Assembly: GCF_000003605.2 (NCBI RefSeq)
Contig: NW_003152252.1
Location: 694,950-730,291 of the forward strand
Reading direction: 5' to 3'
Origin: Saccoglossus kowalevskii
Lineage: Eukaryota; Hemichordata; Enteropneusta; Harrimaniidae
DNA length: 35,342 nucleotides
In this document: in pieces, positions 1-12,300 of the stretch
How positions within the stretch are numbered: position 1 is the stretch's first letter
How the letters are laid out: each line of letters opens with the position of its first letter
Made by a program: the position numbers and the translations under genes
The notes under the pieces: generated by a model
What the model saw: only the letters and a program-made list of their open reading frames with translations
The model's database searches: none
What the model was told of the DNA's origin: nothing

Positions 1-173
1 ACCATGATCCAATGTCCTTCTAAAATTTATATCTCATGTTATATTGAAATTGTGGATTTTATGTTGCTTACAAAAGTTGACTTTGGCATTGACAGGGTTA
101 TTACTTTTGCCTCTATGATACTCTGTATGTCAAACGTGCCCCTGACATGCATACATGTAATCTATCAATGCAG

Positions 174-306
174 ATCCTAGGGCAACAAATATATGACTAT
201 CGTATGCCTGATGTGAATGCTATTGGTGAACGTGAAGATCCAGAAGAGTTGGGTAGACTTCTACAGCTGACATTGGGATGTGCCGTCAATTGTGACCATA
301 AGGAAA
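174..306 (+). CDS. hook: hook visible exon 1: end of the Hook domain
   Basis: The acceptor is CAG at 171-173 and the donor is GTATGT at 307. The exon starts in phase 0 and ends one base into a Lys codon. It encodes ILGQQIYDYRMPDVNA through CAVNCDHKE, the last helices of the dynein-binding Hook domain. Confidence 0.93.
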
Positions 307-3300
307 GTATGTACTCATCAAAGCATCCTGGATAAACTTAAATTATAACCTCAGTATTTGTCCAAATGCTTTATTTTGATTTTAACTGATCATAGGGTTC
401 TAGTTGATTCATTACTTGGTAACGTAATAGTTGTGTACTTTCTATCGTTATTGTGTAGTAACCATAGCACATGGTTTTTTGAAATGTAATTTTTGCTGAT
501 TGTATGAATCTAAGCAATGATTAAGTTAATAAAATCACGGGACCTCAGTGACATTTTCTTGGGTGAAGCCATGCTTGGTATATACATTAGATTTTAAAGA
601 ACCTTGATACACATTGTTTAGCTTTTTAGATGTGTTAGAGCTTATCTCCTACATGCCTTGACCAATCATGATTAAGCATTTTTGCCATTCTAGAACCAGA
701 TCTTGGTCAGCCTTCGTACATATACATGTACATGTATGTAAGCTACACATACATTTGTACTACCCCTATCGCCCTCTCGGTCAGATTTCGTTCAAACTTG
801 GTACAAACATTAGGCATCATGGAACCTTGATGCATTGTTTTTTGTTTTTCAGATCAGATCAGATTTTGTTTTTATAAATTAGATTCCAGAGCTATATCTT
901 CAAACATTCTCAGACCAATCATGTTCAGAATTTAGATATACATTATACATCATGTTGCACATTCATTTAATTGACAATCAAATTCAAGATAGTCAAATGG
1001 CATCTATTTCTGCTCTTCAGGATCCAGATTATAAGTGTAACATTGCTACCCCTATCCCTTCTTGGTTACCCCCACAGAAAATATACATTGAACTCCTGGA
1101 ATTTTTAATTAATTTAATTTTATCAAGTGTTCTATATTTGTATCGTCTTCAGAGTACATTAACATCATTATGGGGATGGAAGAAGCAGTACAGGTTGTGG
1201 TGATGAATGCAATACAGGAATTGATGACAAAAGAGAAACCTATGTCCCAGGCTGCTGAAGACTTTGCCGAAATTGAACAGCAATTAAAAAGAGCTCTGGA
1301 GGATGTGCAAAGGATACAAGGTGAAAAAGAAGAAATTGTACAAAGATGTCATGAACTTGATACACAGGTACGTCCGTCTCCATCAGGTTCCTTTACGCCA
1401 CTAGCACTGTGATCTACTGCATAGTCGAGTGTAAAATAATATTTGAACTTAGCTTGCTTTCAAAACTGCCACATATTGAAATTATGCAGAGTAATCTGCC
1501 TAACTATGTCTCATATTAGTAAAATAGACAGTTCCTACAAAGAATAAGTTGAAATTATTGATGACGTTGATACTCAAAGACAAAGCCAGTTGGTAGCCAG
1601 CTTAGAATTGACGCCCGGCCGGTGGTTTTGAGATCACATTTGGAAATTGTTACTGAGATGCAAGATGTATCTTTTATTACAGCAACCTAGTAAACTCACT
1701 CACAAATTTGCTGACAACTCTTTAGACAAACAGTGCTTTCACATTGCAGAATTTGAATAAATGATTTGATAAATTGAATCTAGTGACATTCTGAATCAAA
1801 AACCAAACCATTATAGCATTTCATAAACAAGTTTGCCTTCTTGCTTCTTCAAGAATTCCTGTAAATTAAAAACAACCTGTAATTTTTATAAATGTAGGGA
1901 TCTTATAATGCGTAATATTTCCGTCAAATATCAAGTAATGTTGATTGATGGATGCAAACAAGAAATTTTGAGGTGCTGCAGTGGCTGCACTGCATCATAA
2001 TGGTTCCATGAGATATGTACAACACTTTAAATATACATAAGACAGTAACAGAGTACCAAACATACCCTAACTGTGTCAACCAAATATTAGACTCTTGGAC
2101 ATCTCAATATAAGCGTATCATTTTTGTCTTTTTCTGAATGCTGCATTCAGTTCATTTTAACTCTTAACATTTTTCCACTTCACACAGGTTGCATCGCTGG
2201 CTGAAGAAAAACAGAAATTACATGCCGAAAATGAACGATTATCTGAAAAAATAGAACAAGGAGAAGGATTGGATGACCCCACGTGAGTATCATTTTAAAA
2301 TTACTGGACTTAAATGAACCTAGGCAGTCAATATTTACAATGATAAACACTTAGTAATAGAAAGTAGGCTCAATTTTCAAATTTTTAAAATCTACAGATC
2401 AAAGTGTTTCACAATGTCATGATATATTTATTAACAAATATTTATGTAGCTGTTATTCACTTCTGTTTAATTAGAAGTATTGAATTATTAGTTATTGTGG
2501 CTGATAATTGCAACATATGTGATTATTGTCTATCCTGTGAAATCATAATGAGATAATACTATTAAAATGTAGATTACCGATATCTCTGACTTTGTGGATT
2601 TTCAGTCTGCCATTGTGATGGCTTTAATTAGAGTATCGTAGACATCTGTGCCTCTGTGTTTACATCACTTACCTATATTAAACCATAAATTTCCTACTTC
2701 ATTATTATTAATATTTATAACTATAACATGCTAAGGTAACCAATAACTTAAGGTGTTGTCCTGTTACATGTGTACCGTATTACCTGTAATTGAGCTACTT
2801 CACCAACAGAAGTGCACGTTGCTTGCTGAATACGATTTTTCTCACCTTGATTCTCGTAGCCATGCTAAAATCAGGGAGCTCTGACATGTAGGCGTCTGTA
2901 TCAAAGTCTGCTTATATGTAACACATCTTTTCCCTATTAAAGCAGTTTTTCTGTTGTTTGTTTACTTTAATAGGAAGGTATGCACACATACTGTGAATCG
3001 TTGCTGCTATCACAGTATATAATTTTAGGGCTGTGGTGAGGGAAAAGAATATTTTTCTCGCCCAAAATTCAGTGCAAATTTTTGTTCACAATTTGTAAAA
3101 TTTTCACCATATTTTTGGACCTTCAGACCTTTTGTTAAGTTATGTTTTGCAGTCTGCACCATACACATGGTGCTGAGATTGTATTTGCCAGCATGCACAT
3201 TAACATTTTGATGCAAAATACGTGACGCTAAACAAGAACTGTGTTGAATGCAATTGCTGGTGGATTTTGCATTGAGTATTGTAAATGCAGTAATTATTCA

Positions 3301-6300
3301 CTGGGTTTTAATTTTGCTATTTTCACTGATAAGTAAAATCAGCTAAATTAAATCTACATGAACATGTAAAGTAACAATAAAACTCATTGTTTCCTTGACA
3401 AATTCGTGAAATTAAAACACGGTGAATATGCTCAAAATATCAAAATAGTGAAATTAAATGTCAGTGAAAATAAATGGTTTTACAGTACTACTGGTAGATA
3501 TGTTTATTTTTGTGGTGCACTTGTTGTTTATTGTCCACAGTACAGTACAACATTTACCACTATAGTGTCTTCTTTCACACTTGACCTAAAAATGAACCAA
3601 TCGAGAACGCTTTTGTGTTATGTTAGTTTGATGGTTCATATGATGCTATGTACAGTATATTCCTGTCTGGTTTATGTATTGATTGTTCAAATCATGTTTC
3701 AGTGTTCAACACAGAGGGCGCTGTCTCAAAATGTGTTATTAAATGAATGTGTGATAATTTACCATAAGAAGCAGTGCAACATTATATAAATAAATTAACT
3801 GGTATTTCCTGACATCATTCAATAATATGTAAAAAATTCTATTAATTTGTACCTTGCTGGTGTTATGTATATGTTTAAAAAAACTGGGGATGTGTTGACC
3901 AGAAGGTTGAGCTAATTAGCCTATTAGTATCGGACAACAGTGATACCAGGTGTTGTATGATACCAATATGCTAATTGTAAACAAACCTGTGGAATGACTC
4001 CCTAACTTTGCTGAAATATATACATAATCCTGGCGAATGTATTAGCTGGGTTACGTAATATTTAAATTACCTTTACCTAACCCTGATATGGCATGTTATT
4101 ATTTACACTAACCAGCATGTTCATTTCTCCTATATATAACATGATTAACTTGTAAATGCTCTGGGATACCTGAACTGCCCAGTAGGGGTACTCATTGCTT
4201 GGCAGAATAGCCATTCATAATTGCTGCTGTTCTATCATCTGTGCAGTACCCCTGTTGGCAGGAGGTATCAGCAGTTACAGAATCAGGTTGAGCAACTACA
4301 GGAGGAAAATTACCGCTTGGAGGCCCAGAGGGAAGATTTCAGGATAAAAGCCGAAGTCCAGGAGAAGGAGATCATAGAACTTGCACAGAAGGTACTGTTA
4401 AGCTGAGTATTATTTCTTTAATATTCTGTGATGTATTGGGGTCCTGTCCTGTCATTTTGTATGTATGGATTCTCAGTGGTTCCTTATTTATGTCAAGTTG
4501 TGAGAGATGAGTGTCAGTGTATGTACTTTACTATGTGCTACCTACCAGTGACAATGTCTATATTTTAAAAATAATTGAACATCTCTTGCTATATCAATTA
4601 CATATTATAGTACATGTGTATCATCAGACTGGCTAGGTAGGTATGATTTTTCTCTGTACACATTTTTGCTTGTCATTTGTTTATGAATGTTTTACATGTT
4701 ACAGTAAGAGTTTTTAACATGCTAACAACACGGTCGCTTCTTTTCCTCTCAAGCATACATGAACATATTTTTCAACATTTTGAGGTATTATAATTGAGAT
4801 AAAGGACTCTGCACTACTCAATATTATGCCTCAGATGGGTCATGTTCACTCAAGTAATAGGGTTAACTGCATCTTGCCCATTATTGCGTACATGCCTGTT
4901 CTTGCATCACACTATAGTGGGCAGTACATCGTCCTTTATTTCAAAACCACAAGATGTGAATGAGATGCAGTTTGTACGCCTGTACACCTGTAGCTGTGTG
5001 ATCTTTCTGATCTGTCATGTCTGTTCATGTAAAGCTGTGTATTTTATTAGCTCCGCTGTTGACTTTGTCGAGCAGAGCTTATCATATGAGTGATTGTCCG
5101 TCGTCGTCCGTGTCAATGTTTTACTTTTTAGCTCCGCTGTCGACTTTGTCGAGCGGAGCTTATCAAATGAGTGATTGTCCGTCGTCCGTCATCGTCCGGT
5201 GTCCGTCGTCCGTGTCAATGTTTTACTTTATCGACTTCTTCTTGAAAACTACAAGCCTGAATGCTTTGATACTTGGTGTATATGTACTTTGGGTAGACCT
5301 CTCTCAGATTTGTTCATTTCATGATCATATCTTCAATTCTCTAATTTTGGTGAATATTTTTGTCATTTTTGATAAAAAGTGATATTTTCGAATTCTTGTT
5401 AAAAAACGCAAGTCCAATTGCTTTGATATTACATATATAGGTACTACATGTAGATCTCTCTCAGATTTGTTCATTTTGTAATGATATCTTCAATTCTCTA
5501 ATTTTGGTGATAATTTTTGTCATTTTTGGTAAAAAGTAATATTTTCGACTTCTTGTTGAAAACCACAAGTCCAATTGCTTTGATATTACATATATAGGTA
5601 CTACATGTGGACCACTCTCAAATTTGTTCATTTCATGATGATATCTTTAATTTTCTAATTTTTGTGAATATTTTTGTCATTTTTGGTAAAAAGTGATATT
5701 TTCTTCTTGTTAAAACCCACAATCATTTATGGTCAAAAATGATATTTTTGAATTCTTGTTGAAAACAGCAAGTCCTGTTGCATTGATACTATGCATATTG
5801 TTCATTTTCTAATGATATCTTCAGTTCTTTAATTGCAATGTGCATTGCTAACAGCGGAGCTATCTCAGCCGACAGGCTGCTTGTTAATATTAGTAAACTT
5901 TCACATTCACTAATCTGGAGTCGGCGCTAAATTCATTATTGATCACTTTATAAAGATTAAAGCAGTTATTTATGAATAATTTATCTACTTAGCTCGGCAA
6001 TAATGTCAGATTTAACAAATTTTGTAAAGAAGAAATAAAAATTAGTACTAGAGGATTTGATATAAGTAAGGCCTTGTTTTTTGATTTTTTCTAAAATATT
6101 TGAGGGCGCAAAAATTTTGCGGGATTAATCATTTCATCGACAGACAAAAAAAATGAAAAAAATGCTGACCAGAAACATTTTTGGTACACCTGAGCAATGA
6201 TTGTTACCATGGTGTGCTGTAGACATTATTACAGAATAGACATGCACTGTTGACATTCAGAAGTGTATGTCCTTATTAATGCAATCAACCATCAATTACT

Positions 6301-9300
6301 AAACTTGATAATTCATGTCTTGTTATTTGAACTATGGTATCATGCTACTCCTAATAGTTCATTCATGCATTATGGTATTCATTTTCAAACAAATTTAGCT
6401 CAGCATTCACCATCGTTTATATATTCACAGTTCAGCTGTATAATAAATACAATGTGTCAGGTACGGTTTGCACATTTTTAGTATCTTATGACTTTCTTTC
6501 ACAGAATGAAGAACTAGCGACGCTTGCAGACGAAGCAAGGACATTGAATGATGAACTAGACATACTCCGGCATACCTCGGACAAAGTCAGCAAATATGAA
6601 GCAACGATAGAGTCTTATAAGAAAAAATTAGAAGAATTGAGTGATTTAAAAAGACAACTTAAGCTATTAGAAGAAAAGAACACTGTTTATATGCAAACCA
6701 ATATTGATCTTGAAGATGTGAGTTTCTTTTTTATTGAGTCCTGCTTGACTTATAAACCAGGATGGAGTAGCAACACCCTATTTTATGAAGCCATCGTTAT
6801 TGGATTATTTGGTAGCCTAGACACCTGAGAATGAGAGACTTGTATATTTTCACATATTGTTCATGATGTTCTTTCTACTTTGTAGGAATTAAAAAAGTCG
6901 GGTTCATACAGGTCACAAGTCGACATGTACAAAAGACAGCTACATGAGTTACATGTACAGTTAACAGAAGAAACGCAGCGAGCGGACAAAGCTGAATTTG
7001 AACAAAAGAGATTACAAGAAAAAACAGAAGTATTAAGCAGGGAAAAAGTAGTAAGTCAATTGTATGGTTTGTGTGATGCTAGGGTGGAATTGTTTTTCTT
7101 TGAATGGTCAGTGACTCCTGCCCCATAGTTTGCACAGTATGTGAGCTGTTTTAATTGAAAGATGATTCATTAATGTGTTTTTTTAGCGACTCATGTCTGA
7201 AAGGGACGCCCTTCAAGAGTGCAACGATGAACTAACAGTATCACACTTAGAAAGGTCACCACCCAGGTCACCGGACACATTACACACCAGTACATCCCCA
7301 ATTTTAGGAGACATGGTCACACCGGATATCAAGTAAGTCTTTGTTTTGTCACCACAATTAATTCCAGCTAAGATTAAAGTAATTTATATTAACTGTACTT
7401 CACTGTGTTTTTCATATATATAGTGTACATATGCACACCATTCATTATAAGGTGTTGTTAGCGATCCCATTTTTTGAAAAGTGAAATATTCGTTTGGTTA
7501 ATGCATTTGATATTGCATGGATATTCACTAGGTTTTAGATTCAAATAGTTTGTGTAATACAGTAACACATTTGGTTAACTTTGCTTATGAAACTCAGTTA
7601 GCAATACAAGCTTAGGACACAGCTGTTTTCATAATCACATAAATATGATATTTTGTTATCTTTTTTGTTTTTCCAGAGAAAAGTTACTTCGATTACAACA
7701 TGAGAATAAAATATTGAAATTAGAACGTGGTGAGAGTTCTGATGGTGAGACCCAGTTACTACGTAGTCTTTTGGAAGATGCTAATGTCAGGAAATCAGAA
7801 TTAGAATTGCACAACAGGTAAGGTTACTGGCAGATATTATTCTCCCATTGCAACATAAACTGCACTTGTTTTAGTCTAACCTCCTCTCTAGCATTTCAAC
7901 AATTCCTGATAATTAACCTTTTCACCTTTTCACTTTTTTTCCTATATTCTTCAATGTTTCTAGAAAAGAACCATAATTTTGGAGCTAACAGATTCAATTT
8001 GGGTCAATTTTCAGTTTTTACTATTTTTGTTTCAATCTTCTGAAGGAAAATGCAGGCTATATAAACAGGACTATTTTGTGAATTTGTGACAAGAATTTGT
8101 ACCCTGACCTAGGTAGTTTGGCATCATGTGCTAGCAAGACCATAGACAGGGCCTAACCTCAGAGTTGAGAAGGTACCCATTTTCTGGGAAAATTTGATAA
8201 AAATTGCCACAAGGCATCCCTTTTTTTAATCATAGATGCTGGATAGATCAGGATTCAGACATGTGTTCTTTGATGATCTCAGTAACACATGGCCTGTTTT
8301 TTCATTCACTTCAGCTATCTGTAAAGACAGCAGGTGTTGTGTTAATAACATGCTGGTAAACTATGATGATTTCGAGAACCCTAGTGTGAAAAGTGTTGTA
8401 CATTGTCATCTATGTTTTGTTCCTTGAAACTGAATGCTTACAAACTCTTAATGCTGTAACTTACAGTTAACTTATTTTCTGTTAATCCTGACAGATCGGC
8501 GAATCAACGAATTATGCAGCTAGAGGCAGAATTAGAAGAATTAAAACTTCATCCACCAAGCAATAAAGTAGTTGTATCAAGTAGTGAAGTAAGTTAGTTT
8601 CTTGAAGTTAATTGTGTTTCTTTGATAACCTTGTAAAGCAATGTCTGTCATCTGTCTGGTGCTTGTTGTCTGTGTCGTGTGCTCTAGTTGTGTACCTTTG
8701 ATTGCACCATAGGAGGGATACATGGCTGTCATCTGTCTTGTGTTCGCTGTCTGTGTTGTGGACACTAATTGTGTTATTGCAAAGGTGATGTAAGTTATGT
8801 ATGTTTTAATATATTGTCCAGAATATATATTGAAAATACATCACATTAACAGTTTAATAAAGTTGATATTATTTCTTGGAATTGTAATTATTTGACGAGT
8901 GTGGAGACAGCGTTCAGTTCGATTCGCATTCAATTCGCGTTCGATTCACGTACGATTGAAACGTCCACTGAAATACCTATAATTCATTCAAATGTTGATA
9001 TATAACAATTTCAGATAATTTAACAATATTTTTGAGCGGGGAAAATAGAGATCAATTTAGTATTTCCTGTGGAAATTAAGGTTATAAATACTTTCGTAGT
9101 GCGCATGACAGTTCCTTGATGTGTCTGCGAATGCGCAGAAGGTCAAAGGACAATGATTATAAATAAAAACATCATCAATGTCTTTTATTTCTTTTTGAAT
9201 TGAGTGGTGATAATTCAGTTTTCTTAAACATATTTATGCGATTCTCGACTGTTTCTAGGGCTATTTTATACTTGTTTGAGCCCACGTGACTTCCGATGTG

Positions 9301-12300
9301 AGCGAGACTGTAGGACTATTTATAACCATGATTTTCTCCAAAAGGAATAGGTTGTTCCCCATTTTTTCTACACAAAATATGCTGTATATAAACTTTTTGT
9401 GGAAAATATAGATATTTCAATTTGTACGTCAATCAAACGCGAAACGACCGTGAATTGAACGTGAATCGAACCGAACGCTGTCTTCACACTAGTGTATTTA
9501 TTTGTACATTTGTTCAGTCAAAAATACTGATTTTGTATCAATATGCTGTATCAAATTGTTAGTGAATTATTATGTTTGCCTCAATTAGCGTAATTTGAAA
9601 CAGTTCATTTTTCGTCTAAACAAATGTATTTTACATGTGGTGTATAGTACGCATGGGTTGCATATTAGATGTGTGGCTATGATTATTATAGTAATAAATA
9701 TGTAATACTTGTATTTTTCTTTTCGTCTTTGTATCAGACAACAGAACTCAAGAGGAAATTACAAGATTATATGTAAGCATCATGATATTATTTCAATCTC
9801 TACAAATTTGTAAAGACCTGACCATACTATAATTTAGGAAATTTGTTGGTTTTCAAAAACAAATCATTTATTATATCATATTTGAATTATATTTGCCTAT
9901 TGTATCAATTTAATAGTATGCATACTAATTTTGTGGGGGAAATAATTCAAACTTGCTGCTGAAAAACAATTTACAAAAATATTCCCTCATTTTAATTTTC
10001 AGGAATGAATAAGATAAATATTCTCCACCAAATAAATTTATATACTTATGTACCAATGAAAAACAAATAAATACTATCAATCTATATCATTAATAAAATA
10101 AACAACTTTTTTTCAAAAATCAATAAATTTTCCAAAATTAGTCTGAATTTGTAGCTCTTCTGGTGACTTTGTCTTTCGGCGTCCACATCACCTTTTTACA
10201 TCAACTTCTTCTTAAAAACTAAAAGTCTGATTGCTTTGGTGTATATATTCAAATTTGCTAATTTTGAAGAATATTTTTGTAATTTTAAGTAAAAAGTGAT
10301 ATTTTTGACTTTTTGTTGAAACCCGCAATTCCGATTGCTTTGATATTGTACATATAGTTACCTCAGATGGACCTCTCCCAGATTTGTTAATTTCGTGATA
10401 TCTTTAATTCTCTATTGGAAAACAGCAGAGCTGTCTCAGCCGAGAGAAGATGCTTTTTTTATTATGCCAGAAAAACTATTTAATGTGTCATTTCTTTGCT
10501 TTTCCACTTTGACAGGGAAAAAGTTCGAGAAATGGATGTTGACATAATGAAGAAAAATGCATATATTGATGATTTGGAACCTAAGGTTGCTAATAGTGGT
10601 AAGCTGAATGGATTTCAATGGTTTATTTGGTTGGAGATAATTTCAACAGCGCATCACATCGCATCACATCGCATCGCATCACATCACATCGCATCACAAT
10701 GCAACACAACTTAATTTATATTCAACAAAAAAAAAGGTCCAAACAGCTCGTCTATTTGAGTAGTGAATAAACAAAGAGTACAGACATAACTTATGTGATA
10801 TAAAAATACCAATGGAAAAACATGAATAAAATATACAACGGTATTGAATTGAATGCTATACATTCAGAAAAGTGATATTTGCTTTTATGCGTGAAAGTTT
10901 TTTTAAATGAATGAATTCCAAAAGTATTAGATAAGATATGTCTCATTGAAACTTGCTGCGTATTGATTAAAATTTGTGGAAAAGTGCAAGTATGGTATGT
11001 GCTCTATTGGAAGCATGTGTGAACCAACATTTGTACATGTATTGTTTACTGGATCTTTAATTACAATGTATGACTCATAGAGATTACTCTGGCATTTACG
11101 TAAACACATGTGCTACTAAGAACACACAAAACATCAAAGAAACCAAAGAGCCTTTAAATTTAACTTTGTGTTCACTAGTATTCCGCCATTTTCAGTTACA
11201 CCAATAACACTATTTTTTACATATCAATACACTTGATTGTAGCAAAACAACTTCAACATTGGAAGCAATTGCTGTACATTTACCGACAATGTTGATAACA
11301 ACTTGCTATAGTGTAGCAATATTTAGTTAAATATAATCGTTCAAAGAACGACTGAAATGACAGTAATAGGTATAGAGAATCAAAAAAACAATTGTTTGAA
11401 CATTACAGATGATGAAATCCAGGCCCTTCAAGAAATGCTGAATAGAAAAGATGAGGATATGAGGGCGATGGAAGATCGGTATAAAAAGTATTTAGACAAA
11501 GCAAAAAGCGTCATAAGGACACTTGATCCAAAACAGAATCCTGGTGCAGCCCCTGAAGTGCAAGCATTAAAGAATCAACTTACAGAAAAACAGAAACTTA
11601 TAGAGCATTTAGAGGTAGGTTGACTTCTAGGCCACGCACAAAAATTAGATTTATGCTGAACGGGATCAGACATGATTCTTAAAAACATAAAATAAAACAA
11701 GGTAAATAAAATAAAATAATGCACTTACAAAAATCTGTATAAACACAGATCTTGCATTTCCCTATCTCATATTGTACAGTTAGTAAAGTCCAATAACACA
11801 CAAAAATACTATACCAAACTAGAGTCCAAGCATAGACATGTTAACATGAACCACTTCAAGATAAGAGACCCCACCAACATTGCATTGACTCATAGATACT
11901 GTGATATTGCTTATCAATGAGTTGAGCTGTATGAAAAAAATGTGTACGTGAACGAGTCTAAATTTTGCTTTTGAATATGATTGAACTTCTTTTCTTGTGC
12001 TCTGGTCATAATTGTGGCATAATTTCAAACCAAGATGGCTGACCAGTTGACCTAATATTTAAATGCTGAAAGTCAGGTGCACCAATTCACTATAGCCCTT
12101 AATATCAATATGCAACTTTTGATGTCATTCCATTGTACGTTTTTTTCAAATAAGCTCAGGAAAAAAATGTTGAAAAGGAATAATCTGAATGATACATATA
12201 TCATTCAGATACAGCAATGGAGCTCGAAGATAAATAAAGTAGATAAAATATTGTAAAACAGTGTTTTTCATTGCCCTCTTCATTGCAATCATGGAGATTA

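Noticed and set aside
3406-3789. 127-codon plus-strand open frame
   Set aside because: It begins inside a fold-back element, lies in a hook intron, and has low-complexity intron-like composition.
4842-5382. Two plus-strand frames rich in SDCPSS repeats
   Set aside because: They overlap the duplicated head and GTCCGTCGTC tract of the hairpin-ended repeat.
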